46,682 nucleotides of DNA from Propionibacterium sp. (GCA_012839035.1 DUOB01000089.1:1-46682); one strand, 5' to 3'. Positions 24,850-33,677 are shown, counted from the stretch's first letter. The notes: generated by a model not told the origin, from the letters alone. Numbers and translations: made by a program.

Positions 24850-26582
24850 GCCGCGGCCTCCTCAGCGGAGAGCTGGGAGTCCACGATCTCGGCATAGGTC
24901 GGGCAGGAGTCCAGCAGGTCGGCGTGCCGACCCCGCCCGACGATCCGTCCGTGCTCCAGCACGATGATCTGGTCCGCGTGCCGGATCGTGGCCACGCGCT
25001 GAGCGACCACGAGGATGGTCGCGTCGCGCGTGACGGCCGTGAGGGCTGCCCGCAATCGCGCGTCGGTGCCCACGTCGAGAGCCGAGAACGAGTCGTCGAA
25101 CAGATAGACGAGCGGCTGCTTGACCAGCGCCCGGGCGATGGACAGGCGCTGGCGCTGGCCGCCGGAGAGGTTCGTGCCCCCCTGGGCGATCGAGGCATCG
25201 AGCCCGCCGTCCATGGCCTGCACGAAGTCCTGCGCCTGGGCAACCCGCAGGGCGGTCCACAGTTCGTCGTCGGTGGCGTCGGGCTTCCCATAGCGCAGGT
25301 TGGAGGCCACGGTGCCGGAGAACAGGAACGGGGTCTGCGGCACCAGCCCGATCCTGTCCCACAGCTCCTCCGGCGCATAGTCACGGATGTCGACCCCATC
25401 CACGACCACCCGGCCCTCTGATACGTCGAACAGCCGCGGGATCAGGCTGATCAGGGTGGTCTTGCCGGAACCCGTCGAACCGATGATCGCGGTCGTACGC
25501 CCCGGTTCCGCGATCAGGTTCACATCCTCCAGCACTGGAGCGTCGGCCCCCGGATAGCTGTAGGAGACGTCCTCGAAGGCCACTCGCCCGGCGGAAGTTT
25601 CCGGCAGGACGCCGACGTCGGGTGGGGTCACGGACGATGAGGTGGACAGCACCTCGTTGATGCGCTCGGCGGAGACCATCGCGCGCGGGATCAGGATGAG
25701 CATGACCGACGCCATCATGACGGACATGAGGATGAGGATCAGATAGGACAGGAACGCCGTCAGCTGGCCGACCATCAGGTCCCCGGAGGCGATGCGGTGA
25801 CCACCGAACCACACCACGGCCACGGAGGAACCGTTCAGCACGAGCATCACGACGGGGAACATCAACGACATGAGTCGGCCGGCGGTGGTTGCGGTTTCGG
25901 TGACATCGGTGTTGGCCCGATCGAAGCGACGGGACTCGGCCTCCTCGCGGGTGAACGCGCGTACGACACGAATGCCCGTGATCTGCTCCCGCAACACCCG
26001 GTTGAGCGCATCGATGCGGGTCTGCATCATGCGGAACAGCGGGCTGATCCGGGTCATGAGGATGATCATGAACAGCGACAGCACCGGGATCGCCACCGCC
26101 AGCACGAGCGTCAGGGAGGGGTCCTCGCGCAGCGCCATGATCACGCCGCCGACCATGGTCAGGGGCGCCGCCGCCACCATCGTCGACGTCATCACGACCA
26201 ACATCTGGATCTGCTGGACGTCGTTGGTATTGCGCGTGATCAGACTGGGCGCGCCGAACTCGTTGAGCTCCCGACTCGAAAAGGACAGGACGCGGCCGAA
26301 CAGCGCGGCTCGCACGTCCCGCCCGAAGCCCATGGCTGCCTGGGCCGCGCAGCGTACGGCAGCAATGGCGGACAGCACCTGGACCAGGCTCACCCCGAGC
26401 ATGATCAGGCCGAAGCGCCAGATCGTCCCGAGATCGCCTCGGGACACCCCGTCATCGATGATGCGGGCGTTGAGCGTGGGCAGCCACAACGAGGCCAGAG
26501 TGCCGATCAGCTGGAGCACTACCACCGCCAGAAGCAACCCGACATAGGGTTTGAGAAATCGACTGGTCAGCCGGACGAGCAT
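24846..26582 (-). CDS. ABC exporter half-transporter, MdlA type, with degenerate ATP site
   Basis: The 578-residue protein begins MLVRLTSRFLKPY, the usual opening of the first half of heterodimeric exporters. Walker A is GSTGSGKTT and the signature LSGGQRQR. Walker B reads VYLFDDSFSALD, with Asp in place of the catalytic Glu, and the switch region reads VVAQRVATIRHAD, with Gln in place of the switch His. These changes mark the inactive ATP site known from TM287/TM288-like pairs, where only one of two sites hydrolyses ATP. The partner is encoded immediately downstream with overlapping start. Confidence 0.92.
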   Translation of the reverse strand: MLVRLTSRFLKPYVGLLLAVVVLQLIGTLASLWLPTLNARIIDDGVSRGDLGTIWRFGLIMLGVSLVQVLSAIAAVRCAAQAAMGFGRDVRAALFGRVLSFSSRELNEFGAPSLITRNTNDVQQIQMLVVMTSTMVAAAPLTMVGGVIMALREDPSLTLVLAVAIPVLSLFMIILMTRISPLFRMMQTRIDALNRVLREQITGIRVVRAFTREEAESRRFDRANTDVTETATTAGRLMSLMFPVVMLVLNGSSVAVVWFGGHRIASGDLMVGQLTAFLSYLILILMSVMMASVMLILIPRAMVSAERINEVLSTSSSVTPPDVGVLPETSAGRVAFEDVSYSYPGADAPVLEDVNLIAEPGRTTAIIGSTGSGKTTLISLIPRLFDVSEGRVVVDGVDIRDYAPEELWDRIGLVPQTPFLFSGTVASNLRYGKPDATDDELWTALRVAQAQDFVQAMDGGLDASIAQGGTNLSGGQRQRLSIARALVKQPLVYLFDDSFSALDVGTDARLRAALTAVTRDATILVVAQRVATIRHADQIIVLEHGRIVGRGRHADLLDSCPTYAEIVDSQLSAEEAAA

Positions 26583-26629
26583 GCCTGGGTTCCTTCAATG
26601 AGCGAGGCAGATGCCTCCGGGTGGCGTTG

Positions 26630-27793
26630 TCACTCCTGTGCGAGTCCGCCACCCACCAGCCGCAGGGACACCTCCGCGGCAAGCCGCAGGGCGGCCCGAC
26701 GGGTGTCCTTGTGCAACAGGGAATAGTCGATGACGCCGCCCTCGGCGATATGCGGGTCCGTGGGAATCTCGACGATCGGATGATTCGAGCCGAACCACGA
26801 GGCCCCGCTGGCCTTGACACCCTTCTGGGAATCCTCGGGGCCGTTCGTGGCCGCGATGACCGTCCGGTCGAGCAGACCCGGGTTGGTGTCCTGGAGAGAC
26901 TCGAGCATGCGTGCTGCCGGGATCAGGCTGTCCTTGCGCCACTTCGTCGGCACCACGAGGCAGTCCGCCTCTGCGGCCGCAGCGGTCCAGTTGGGTGCGG
27001 CCTCGTTGTTGCCGGTGTCCACGACGATCACCTGGAAATAGCGGGCGAAGAGTTCGTGGACCTGGCGGAAGTTCTGGCCCGTCACCACATGGCCGGCGTG
27101 CTGGGCGGACCCCAGCGCATAGAAGTTGCCGGTGTCCTGGTGATTCAGGAAGTACGCCAGGTCGGTGAACTGGGACGTCGACCAGCGGAGCTGCTCGAGC
27201 TTCGCCAGCATGTCGTGCACGTTGCGCCGATGCGGGGAGAACGTGCGGTCCGGCATGGTGCCGCGCAGTTCGTTGTTGTCCCAGGCGACCACTCCGCCGC
27301 CGCGATGCAGGCCGAACGCGCCCGCGAGGAGCACACTCGTCGGGGTCTTCCCCGAACCGCCCTTGGGGTTGGCCACCATAACGGTGACCGGCCTGCGGAA
27401 GACCGTCTTCACGGTCGCCAGGTCGCGGAACTCGTCGGCCTCGCGCTGGGACGGCTTGAGTCCGAACCAGGACCGCCACCCGCGGGTCGCCTTCTGGGGC
27501 ACCTCGGGGGTGAGCTGGCTGATGAGGTCACTCGCCGAGCGGCGCTGTTCCGTGGGCTTGTAGACCCCGGAGTTGGACACCACGCGCGGGTTGCGGCGGG
27601 GTTCGGGGGCATCGGCCGGCCGGGCGAACCGGTTCGCATCGCTGCGCCCCGACGTGGTCCGCGTCGCGGATCCGCTGGACCCTCCGGCCGGTCGGTTTGC
27701 ATCGGTCGCCGGCTTGGTTGCGCCCTGTGCCTGCGCGGGGCGGGCGGGCTGTGGGGCCCGCTGGTCCTGTTCGGTGTTCCGGGCCGTGGTCAT
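26630..27793 (-). CDS. MinD/ParA-like ATPase with a disordered N-terminus
   Basis: The product (387 residues) has a Pro/Ala/Arg-rich N-terminal part (about 1-120), then a RecA-like domain with the deviant Walker A PKGGSGKTPTS. WDNNELRGT stands at the switch I position and VIVVDTGNNEAAPNW at Walker B/switch II. Such ATPases dimerise on ATP and position DNA or protein complexes. There is no ParB-like gene or MinE partner beside it. ATG 27793 is chosen because GGGAG lies six bases before it and codons become strongly G/C-ending there. The frame continues to ATG 28009, adding 72 residues with weaker bias. It lies 47 bp before the ABC exporter pair on the same strand and may share a transcript. 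Function unknown. Confidence 0.82.
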   Translation of the reverse strand: MTTARNTEQDQRAPQPARPAQAQGATKPATDANRPAGGSSGSATRTTSGRSDANRFARPADAPEPRRNPRVVSNSGVYKPTEQRRSASDLISQLTPEVPQKATRGWRSWFGLKPSQREADEFRDLATVKTVFRRPVTVMVANPKGGSGKTPTSVLLAGAFGLHRGGGVVAWDNNELRGTMPDRTFSPHRRNVHDMLAKLEQLRWSTSQFTDLAYFLNHQDTGNFYALGSAQHAGHVVTGQNFRQVHELFARYFQVIVVDTGNNEAAPNWTAAAAEADCLVVPTKWRKDSLIPAARMLESLQDTNPGLLDRTVIAATNGPEDSQKGVKASGASWFGSNHPIVEIPTDPHIAEGGVIDYSLLHKDTRRAALRLAAEVSLRLVGGGLAQE

Positions 27794-28167
27794 GAAGTCT
27801 CCCTTGTCACTGTCCGATGCCCAACGTCCGCGTCGAGGCAGGTGTTGCGGTTCGTCGTCGGAGGCGTCGGAAGGCGTTGTGGCAGCGCGGGCGGTGAGAT
27901 GTTCCGGGGTGGAGGTGTCTCCTCGGCGGCGTTCGGTCGCCGAGGCATCACCCGCTGGTGTTGCCGAGCCCGAGGGCTCGTCGGCCGTGCCATCCAAGAG
28001 TGCGCTCATGGTCCCTCAGGAATCTCCGCTCTTGTCTCGAACTGCTGGATCGGCATCCGGGAGCCCGTGACGCCGGTGGGCGATCTCCTGCTTCACCGAC
28101 CGCGACGGTCTCATGCAATCAGGAAGTTTTCCACACCTAGCAGAATAGGCGCGAGACAAGGGAGTGG
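27794..28167. other. 374-bp gap between the divergent MinD-like and HAD genes
   Basis: On the minus strand the frame of the MinD-like gene stays open to ATG 28009, preceded by GAGGG four bases upstream, so part of the gap may be coding. Third-position G+C there is about 65 percent, lower than in the gene. Between 28010 and 28167 I see no gene, no clear hairpin and no recognised RNA. GGGAG just before 28168 is the ribosome binding site of the HAD gene. Confidence 0.4.
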
Positions 28168-28845
28168 ATGCCTGATATGCCGTTCGATGAAACATTCGCC
28201 GCAGTCCTTTTCGACATGGACGGCACGTTGATCATCTCGGAGCCCGCAATTATCCGGGCATGGACCGCGTGGGCGATCGAGCATGACGTCACCGCGGAAC
28301 AGTTGCAGGGGTTCCACGGGGTGCCGACCGCCGACGTGGTCCGGGCGGTCCTGACGGCCGAGCGGGTGCCGACAGCGCTGGACCGGATCAACGAACTGGA
28401 ACTTGCGGAGGTCGAGGGCATCGTGCCGGTGCCGGGCAGCGTGGCGGCGCTCGCGGCGCTGCCGGATGAGCGGGTCGCCATCGCGACCTCCTGCAACGAA
28501 AGGCTGGCTCGCGCGCGATTGGCCGCGGGCGGCGTACAGGCGCCGACCGTGGTGGTCACGGTTGACGACGTCGAGCGCGGCAAGCCGGCCCCGGACATCT
28601 TCCTGCTGGCCGCCCAGCGGCTCGGTGTCGCGGCCGAGGACTGTCTCGTGGTCGAGGATGCCGTTCAGGGTTTGGCGGCGGCAGCGGCAGCAGGGATGCG
28701 TACGCTGGCCGTCACGACCACCACGCCGGCGGAAGAACTGCGCGCGGACGCCGTGGTGGCGGACCTGTCCGCGGTGCGCTTCGAGTCCGTCGAAGGCGGG
28801 GTGCGGGTCACGCCCAGCGCACCGCCACCGACTGTCACTCGCTGA
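28168..28845 (+). CDS. HAD-superfamily phosphatase (sugar-phosphatase / beta-phosphoglucomutase-like)
   Basis: The 225-residue enzyme has the four HAD motifs: DMDGT with the nucleophile Asp (near residue 16), ATSCNE as motif II, the Lys of GKPAPD as motif III, and VVEDAVQG as motif IV. A helical cap (about 25-85) follows motif I, as in sugar-phosphate phosphatases of the YfbT/GPP group. It removes phosphate from a small cytosolic metabolite; the substrate cannot be read. GGAG lies just before ATG 28168 (three bases), and ATG 28177 nine bases later is an equally good start. Confidence 0.88.
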   Translation: MPDMPFDETFAAVLFDMDGTLIISEPAIIRAWTAWAIEHDVTAEQLQGFHGVPTADVVRAVLTAERVPTALDRINELELAEVEGIVPVPGSVAALAALPDERVAIATSCNERLARARLAAGGVQAPTVVVTVDDVERGKPAPDIFLLAAQRLGVAAEDCLVVEDAVQGLAAAAAAGMRTLAVTTTTPAEELRADAVVADLSAVRFESVEGGVRVTPSAPPPTVTR

Positions 28846-28856
28846 GGTTCAGGGCA

Positions 28857-30053
28857 TCAGGAGAACGGCCAGCCCTGACCTGCGGTCGAGCTGCCCCCTG
28901 CTCCCTGGTTCCTCTGCCCCTGGGTATAGGGATTCTCGTGCTCTCCATAGCCGGCCGCCCGCCACGGATTGCCGCTCTCCGCACCGGACTCTGCATCGGA
29001 ATCCTGCGCGGTGAAGGGTGATGGGGGTGCGAAACCCGGCGCCTTGGTCAGCCTGGTCGCGTCGGCGTCGGCGTCGTCCAGGGGAGCGGAGAACGGCGTC
29101 TCGTGACCCGGGGCAGCATCAGCGGATGCCTGCGCGGCCGGGGAGGTCTTGGTCTCGGCGTCCTGCGCGGGTTCGGACCCGTCGGGGTCGTCCTCGTCGC
29201 TGCCGAGCGGCCCGGAGAAGTCGATGTGGCCGTTCTCGCCGGATTCACCGGCCGCGACTGCGGCTGCCGAGAGATCGCCGGTGCCGGTGGTGTCGCCGTA
29301 CGCCCGGTCGTCGGCGTCGGTCTCGTCGCTGTGCGCGTCACCTCCGGACGTGGCGCTCGCGCCCAGGAGCACTGCGGTGCCATAGGCCACGATCTCCTCG
29401 GCGTTGGAGTCGAAGCGCAGGCCGATCACGGCGTCGGCGTCCGCGCTCTTGGCCATCTCCGCCATTCGGCTCACCGCATCCTGGCGGGCTTTGGTCAACG
29501 AACCGGGGTCCTTGACCTGTGGCCGCAGAGCCACCCCGATCACCTCGCCGAGCGAGCGGGCGACGGCCGACTCGGGGTCTTCCCCGAGCGTGTGCACGGG
29601 CACTGCGTGCTCGGCGATCGGCAGCGGTGATGCGGCGGAATCCGTCGCTGGTGGCTGCTGGCTGGGGGCCCAGCTCTCGGGACCCGATGCCGAGGGGGCC
29701 GATCGTGCCTGCTGCTGGCCATAGGGGTTTTGCTGGCCCTGCTGGGGCTGGCCGTAGGGGTTCGGCTGGCCCTGGCCATAGGGATTCGGCTGGCCCTGTT
29801 GTGGTTGGCCGTACGGGTTCGGCTGGCCCTGCTGGGGCTGACCATAGGGGCTCTGCTGGCCCGGACGCCCTTGATAGGGGTTCTGTTGGGGCTGTCCATA
29901 AGGATTCGGCTGACCGTAAGGATTGGGTTGGCCGGGTGCCCCATAGGGATTGGGTTGGCCTGGCTGGCCGCTGTACGGCCGCTGTCCAGGAGGCTGCTGC
30001 TGCGGCTGCCCACCATAAGGGTTCTGGCCGTAAGGGTTTTGACCATAGCTCAT
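28857..30053 (-). CDS. Low-complexity Gln/Pro/Gly/Tyr-rich protein with a YbjQ/UPF0145-like domain
   Basis: The 398-residue protein has three parts. Residues 1-115 are NPYGQPQQGQ-type repeats without charge, resembling prion-like sequences. Residues about 148-228 look like the YbjQ family (VHTLGEDPESAVARSLGEVIG, then DAVSRMAEMAKSADADAVIGL, FDSNAEEIVAYGTAV). Residues 229-398 are very acidic and Asp/Ser/Gly-rich, ending in GWPFS. YbjQ proteins form small pentamers of unknown role, sometimes called heavy-metal-binding. No transmembrane helix or signal peptide is seen, so it should be cytosolic. It is convergent with the HAD gene and divergent from lysS. The combination could give a protein that assembles or phase-separates; that is inference. 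Confidence 0.85.
   Translation of the reverse strand: MSYGQNPYGQNPYGGQPQQQPPGQRPYSGQPGQPNPYGAPGQPNPYGQPNPYGQPQQNPYQGRPGQQSPYGQPQQGQPNPYGQPQQGQPNPYGQGQPNPYGQPQQGQQNPYGQQQARSAPSASGPESWAPSQQPPATDSAASPLPIAEHAVPVHTLGEDPESAVARSLGEVIGVALRPQVKDPGSLTKARQDAVSRMAEMAKSADADAVIGLRFDSNAEEIVAYGTAVLLGASATSGGDAHSDETDADDRAYGDTTGTGDLSAAAVAAGESGENGHIDFSGPLGSDEDDPDGSEPAQDAETKTSPAAQASADAAPGHETPFSAPLDDADADATRLTKAPGFAPPSPFTAQDSDAESGAESGNPWRAAGYGEHENPYTQGQRNQGAGGSSTAGQGWPFS
29710..30047 (-). repeat. Degenerate tandem repeats encoding the Asn-Pro-Tyr-Gly-rich N-terminus
   Basis: Units of 12, 18 and 30 bases with the core CCATAGGGGTT / CCGTAGGGGTTCGGCTGGCC recur across this stretch, most regular at 29730-29850. They encode QPNPYGQPQQG-like units. 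Unit lengths are multiples of three, so copy changes would keep the frame. Confidence 0.75.
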
Positions 30054-30130
30054 GGGCTCAGCCTAACCGTGCCGAGAGCAACCGGCGGGAGCGATGTCGT
30101 CCCTGGAGCACGATCGTTAGGCTGTGCGCC

Positions 30131-31645
30131 GTGACCGAACCCCAGCAGTTGACCGATGCCGCCGCAGACCTTCCGGAGCAGATGCAGATCCGCCGCGACA
30201 AGCGGGCGCGTTTGCTCAAGGCCGGCCATGAGCCCTATCCCGTGCGGGTGGGGCGTACGCACACGCTCGCGGAAGTCCGGGAGCGCTGGGGGCACCTCGA
30301 GGCGGGGGAGGAAACGCAGGACGTCGTCACGGTCGCTGGCCGGGTGGTGTTCGTGCGCAACACCGGCAAGCTCTGTTTCGGCACCCTGCAGGAGGGGTTC
30401 ACCACTGATTCCGACTCCGAGCGACTGCAGGTGATGTTGTCGCTGGCCGAGGTCGGTGAGGACCGCTTGGCCGACTGGAAGGCCGATGTCGATCTCGGCG
30501 ACCACGTAGCGGTGACCGGTCGTGTGATCGCCTCCCGGCGGGGTGAGCTGTCGGTCATGGCGAGCGAGTGGCGCATGGCCTCCAAGGCGTTGCGGCCGAT
30601 GCCGAACCTCCATTCGGAGATGAGCGAGGAGACCCGCGTACGCCAACGCTATGCCGACATGACCGTCCGCGAGGATGCCCGGGCGATGGTGCGTACGCGG
30701 GCCGCCATCACCCGCGCCATCCGGGAGACGCTGCACGAGGAGGGCTATCTCGAGGTCGAGACCCCCGTGCTGCAGCTGATTCACGGCGGTGCAGCGGCCC
30801 GGCCGTTCAGCACACACCTCAACGCGTTCGATCTCGACATGACGCTGCGCATCGCGCTGGAGCTCTATCTGAAGCGGGCGATGGTCGGCGGTGCGGACCG
30901 GGTCTACGAAATGGGCCGCATCTTCCGCAACGAGGGCATCGACTCGTCGCATGCTCCGGAGTTCACGATGTTGGAGGCCTACCAGTCCTGGGGCGACCAG
31001 AAGTCCATCGCCGCGCTGACCCAGCACATCATCGTGGCCTGCGCCGATCTGCTCGGGTCGAGACAGGTCGAGTCGGGGGAGCACACCATCGATCTGGACG
31101 GGGAGTGGCGCTGGCTCGGCGTCCACGAGGGTGTGTCCGAGGCGATCGGTGAGGAGATCACCGTGGACACGCCGCTGACGAAGCTCGTCGAGATCGCGGC
31201 CCGCCACGACGTCGAACTGGAGCCGGGCTGGTCCGACGGCAAGGTGGTCATCGAGCTTTTCGAGGCCCTCGTCGAGCCGACCCTGATCCAGCCGACGTTC
31301 GTGTGCGACTATCCCGCGATCGCCCAGCCGCTCGCCCGCCGCCACCCCGACGACCCGCGCCTGATCGAGGCCTGGGACCTGATCATCGGTGGCATGGAGC
31401 GGGCCACCGGCTTCTCCGAGCTCATCGACCCGGTCATCCAGCGCGAAGTGCTCACCGAACAGTCCATCGCCGCCGCGGCCGGGGACCCGGAGGCCATGCA
31501 GTTGGACGAGGACTTCCTCGCCGCCCTCGAGTTCGGTGCCCCGCCGATGGGCGGCATGGGCCTCGGTCTCGATCGGCTGGTCATGCTGTTCACCGGCGCC
31601 GGGATCCGGGAGACGATTCTGTTCCCGTTGCTGAAGCCGCACTGA
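30131..31645 (+). CDS. lysS: Lysyl-tRNA synthetase, class II
   Basis: The 504-residue enzyme has an OB-fold anticodon-binding domain (about 55-150) and a class II catalytic core. Motif 2 is RIFRNEGIDSSHAPEFTMLE and motif 3 GMGLGLDRLVMLF. HGGAAARPFSTHLNA is the conserved block before motif 2. It charges tRNA-Lys. No membrane domain precedes it, unlike the fused LysX proteins of mycobacteria, although the core resembles that branch. The start is GTG 30131, as the long upstream extension in frame is not conserved. No ribosome binding site is visible; TAGGCT at 30118-30123, seven bases upstream of the start, could be a -10 giving a leaderless message. Confidence 0.93.
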   Translation: MTEPQQLTDAAADLPEQMQIRRDKRARLLKAGHEPYPVRVGRTHTLAEVRERWGHLEAGEETQDVVTVAGRVVFVRNTGKLCFGTLQEGFTTDSDSERLQVMLSLAEVGEDRLADWKADVDLGDHVAVTGRVIASRRGELSVMASEWRMASKALRPMPNLHSEMSEETRVRQRYADMTVREDARAMVRTRAAITRAIRETLHEEGYLEVETPVLQLIHGGAAARPFSTHLNAFDLDMTLRIALELYLKRAMVGGADRVYEMGRIFRNEGIDSSHAPEFTMLEAYQSWGDQKSIAALTQHIIVACADLLGSRQVESGEHTIDLDGEWRWLGVHEGVSEAIGEEITVDTPLTKLVEIAARHDVELEPGWSDGKVVIELFEALVEPTLIQPTFVCDYPAIAQPLARRHPDDPRLIEAWDLIIGGMERATGFSELIDPVIQREVLTEQSIAAAAGDPEAMQLDEDFLAALEFGAPPMGGMGLGLDRLVMLFTGAGIRETILFPLLKPH

Positions 31646-31739
31646 TCAGACCCCGGTCGCGCCGTCCTCACTCGGGGGAGAGGCATGGTGCAGGAGCGGG
31701 CGGCGTACGCTCCTTGCCGAACCCACGAGAGGAAGCCTC

Positions 31740-33221
31740 ATGTCGCAGGACGCCGCAGGGCATGGACCCACTCCACCCACGACCACCGACGCACCCTCCG
31801 AACCAGCGGGCCCGAACGGCGATCTCGCGCCCGCCGCGGACCTCGACCCGACCGTCGAGCATCCGGGAGCGCCGACGCTGGTCATCCTCGGCGCATCGGG
31901 CGACCTGACCTCGCGCCTCCTGCTCCCCGGGCTCGGCACGCTGATGGCCCAGGAGCCGGACCGGCGGATCATCCTCGTCGGCGCGGATCGGACGGAATGG
32001 GCCGACACCGACTGGCGGGACCGCGTGCATGAGGCGATGTGCCGCGGCGGTGCCCGCCCGGAGGTCGCAGGCGGGCTCGCCGCCGATTCCCGCTATCAAC
32101 GCCTCGACGTCACGGACCCCGAGGCGTGGCCCGCGTTCGTGCGGTCGCTCCCGGCGGACTCGGTCCTCTATTTCGCGCTGCCCCCGGCCGTCACCATGAC
32201 GGCATGCGAACTCCTGACCCGTGACGACCTGCCGCAGGGCGTACGGCTCGGCCTGGAGAAGCCCTTCGGCAGTGATCTGGAGTCAGCCCGCGAGTTCAAC
32301 CGGCTGCTCGCGGGCCTCGTCCATGAGAAGCAGATCTTCCGCGTCGACCACTTCCTGGGCAAGGACACCGTGCTGAACATCCTCGGCGTCCGGTTCGCCA
32401 ACCGGATGTTCGAGCCGGTCTGGACCACCGGCGACATCGAGCGGGTCGACATCGTCTTCGACGAGACGTTGGCGCTGGAGGGGCGGGCGGGCTACTACGA
32501 CAAGGCCGGTGCGCTCATCGACATGATCCAGTCGCACCTGCTGCTCGTGATGGCGATCCTGGCGATGGAGGAGCCCAACCGCATCGATCACATCGAGCTG
32601 CGCGATCTGATGATGCACGTCCTGCGCGCCACCCACTGTCACCCGGAGATCGGTTCACACCGGGCCCGCTATTCGGCCGGGCAGGTGGGCGGCAAGGACA
32701 TCCCCAGCTACGTAGATGAGCCGGGCGTGGATCCGGCACGGGAAACCGACACGCTGGCGGAGGTGACGTTGGAGATCCGGTCGCGGCGCTGGGCCGGCGT
32801 GCCCTTCCGGCTCCGCTCCGGCAAAGGCCTCGGCGATGCCCGCCGGCTCGCGATCATCTATTTCCGCCCCGTCGCCCACATGCCGGAGGGATTCACGGGC
32901 AAGGTCCACCAGAACGTGCTGCTGTTCGACCTCGGGGAGGGGCGGCTCGGCCTCCGCATCGCCACCAACGGCGAGGGGGACAAGCTCAGCCTCGAGGAGA
33001 CCGTGTTCGAGGCTGAGCTCGGCGACAGCCCGGTGCGGCCGTACGGCGAGATCCTCGCCGGCATCCTCGACGGCAACCCGCTGCTGTCGGTCCGGGGCGA
33101 CGTCGCCGAGGAGTGCTGGCGCATCGTGGCTCCCGTCGTCGCCGCGTGGCGGGTGGGGGAGGTGCCGATGGATGAGTACGCGGCGGGCACGATGGGCCCG
33201 CTCACCTGGGGTCGCGTGTGA
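31740..33221 (+). CDS. zwf: Glucose-6-phosphate 1-dehydrogenase
   Basis: The 493-residue enzyme has an N-terminal Rossmann motif GASGDLTSRLLLP (after a Pro/Ala-rich leader of about 45 residues). The active-site segment is RVDHFLGKDTV, with Phe where the canonical RIDHYLGK has Tyr. LEGRAGYYDKAGALIDMIQSH follows. It oxidises glucose 6-phosphate, making NADPH or a related reduced cofactor for the pentose phosphate pathway. No opcA, tal or gnd gene is adjacent, so it may be the second, orphan Zwf type found in some actinobacteria. AGAGGAAG lies before ATG 31740. It converges with crgA. Confidence 0.92.
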   Translation: MSQDAAGHGPTPPTTTDAPSEPAGPNGDLAPAADLDPTVEHPGAPTLVILGASGDLTSRLLLPGLGTLMAQEPDRRIILVGADRTEWADTDWRDRVHEAMCRGGARPEVAGGLAADSRYQRLDVTDPEAWPAFVRSLPADSVLYFALPPAVTMTACELLTRDDLPQGVRLGLEKPFGSDLESAREFNRLLAGLVHEKQIFRVDHFLGKDTVLNILGVRFANRMFEPVWTTGDIERVDIVFDETLALEGRAGYYDKAGALIDMIQSHLLLVMAILAMEEPNRIDHIELRDLMMHVLRATHCHPEIGSHRARYSAGQVGGKDIPSYVDEPGVDPARETDTLAEVTLEIRSRRWAGVPFRLRSGKGLGDARRLAIIYFRPVAHMPEGFTGKVHQNVLLFDLGEGRLGLRIATNGEGDKLSLEETVFEAELGDSPVRPYGEILAGILDGNPLLSVRGDVAEECWRIVAPVVAAWRVGEVPMDEYAAGTMGPLTWGRV

Positions 33222-33272
33222 TGAGGATCGGGTACGCCGTCACGGCGCCCCGGGCGCGGCAGGATCCAGCGC

Positions 33273-33608
33273 CTATTTCCACATCATCGACAGCCCGAGG
33301 GACACGGCCATCAGTCCCATGCCGATCAGGATGTTCCAGTCACCGATGCGCGCCATCACGGGGACGTCGCGGCCGGCGATGTAGTAGACGACCAACCAGG
33401 CAACGCCCAACAGGCCGACCACGATGAACGTCGGGGCGACCCAACGGGAGGAGCCCGGCCCGGTGATCCGTCGTTCGGGGCCTGCGTCCTCGTCGATCTC
33501 GGCACCGAAAGCGTCGACGCGCTTGGTGGTCTCCCGGGGTGCGGGCGGTTCGTCCGTCTCGCCGCGGCGCCTTCTGTCCTGCGGCTTGCGACCAATGGGT
33601 TCCGACAA
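33273..33608 (-). CDS. crgA: Cell-division protein CrgA
   Basis: The 111-residue protein has a charged N-terminal half and two transmembrane helices (about 58-80 and 91-109). The motifs are SRWVAPTFIVVGLLGVAWLV and IGDWNILIGMGLMAVSLGL, ending in WK as usual for CrgA. It sits in the division site and links FtsZ-dependent assembly with peptidoglycan synthases. Its position at the start of the island, divergent from the DUF881 gene, matches Rv0011c-Rv0012 of M. tuberculosis. The N-terminal half is longer and more charged than in many homologues. Confidence 0.93.
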   Translation of the reverse strand: MSEPIGRKPQDRRRRGETDEPPAPRETTKRVDAFGAEIDEDAGPERRITGPGSSRWVAPTFIVVGLLGVAWLVVYYIAGRDVPVMARIGDWNILIGMGLMAVSLGLSMMWK

Positions 33609-33677
33609 GGGGTCCCTCCTTCACTTCGCCCGCTAGCGTAATGGGTGAACATGACGATCTCACGGTGAGGACGAAGG

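Noticed and set aside
23023-24897. 624-residue frame opposite the ABC exporter gene
   Set aside because: It is rich in His, Arg and Asp, with no motif, while the opposite strand has all ABC motifs.
29700-30050. CRISPR array
   Set aside because: The repeats are in frame, of varying unit length and without unique spacers; they encode the NPYGQ-rich protein arm.
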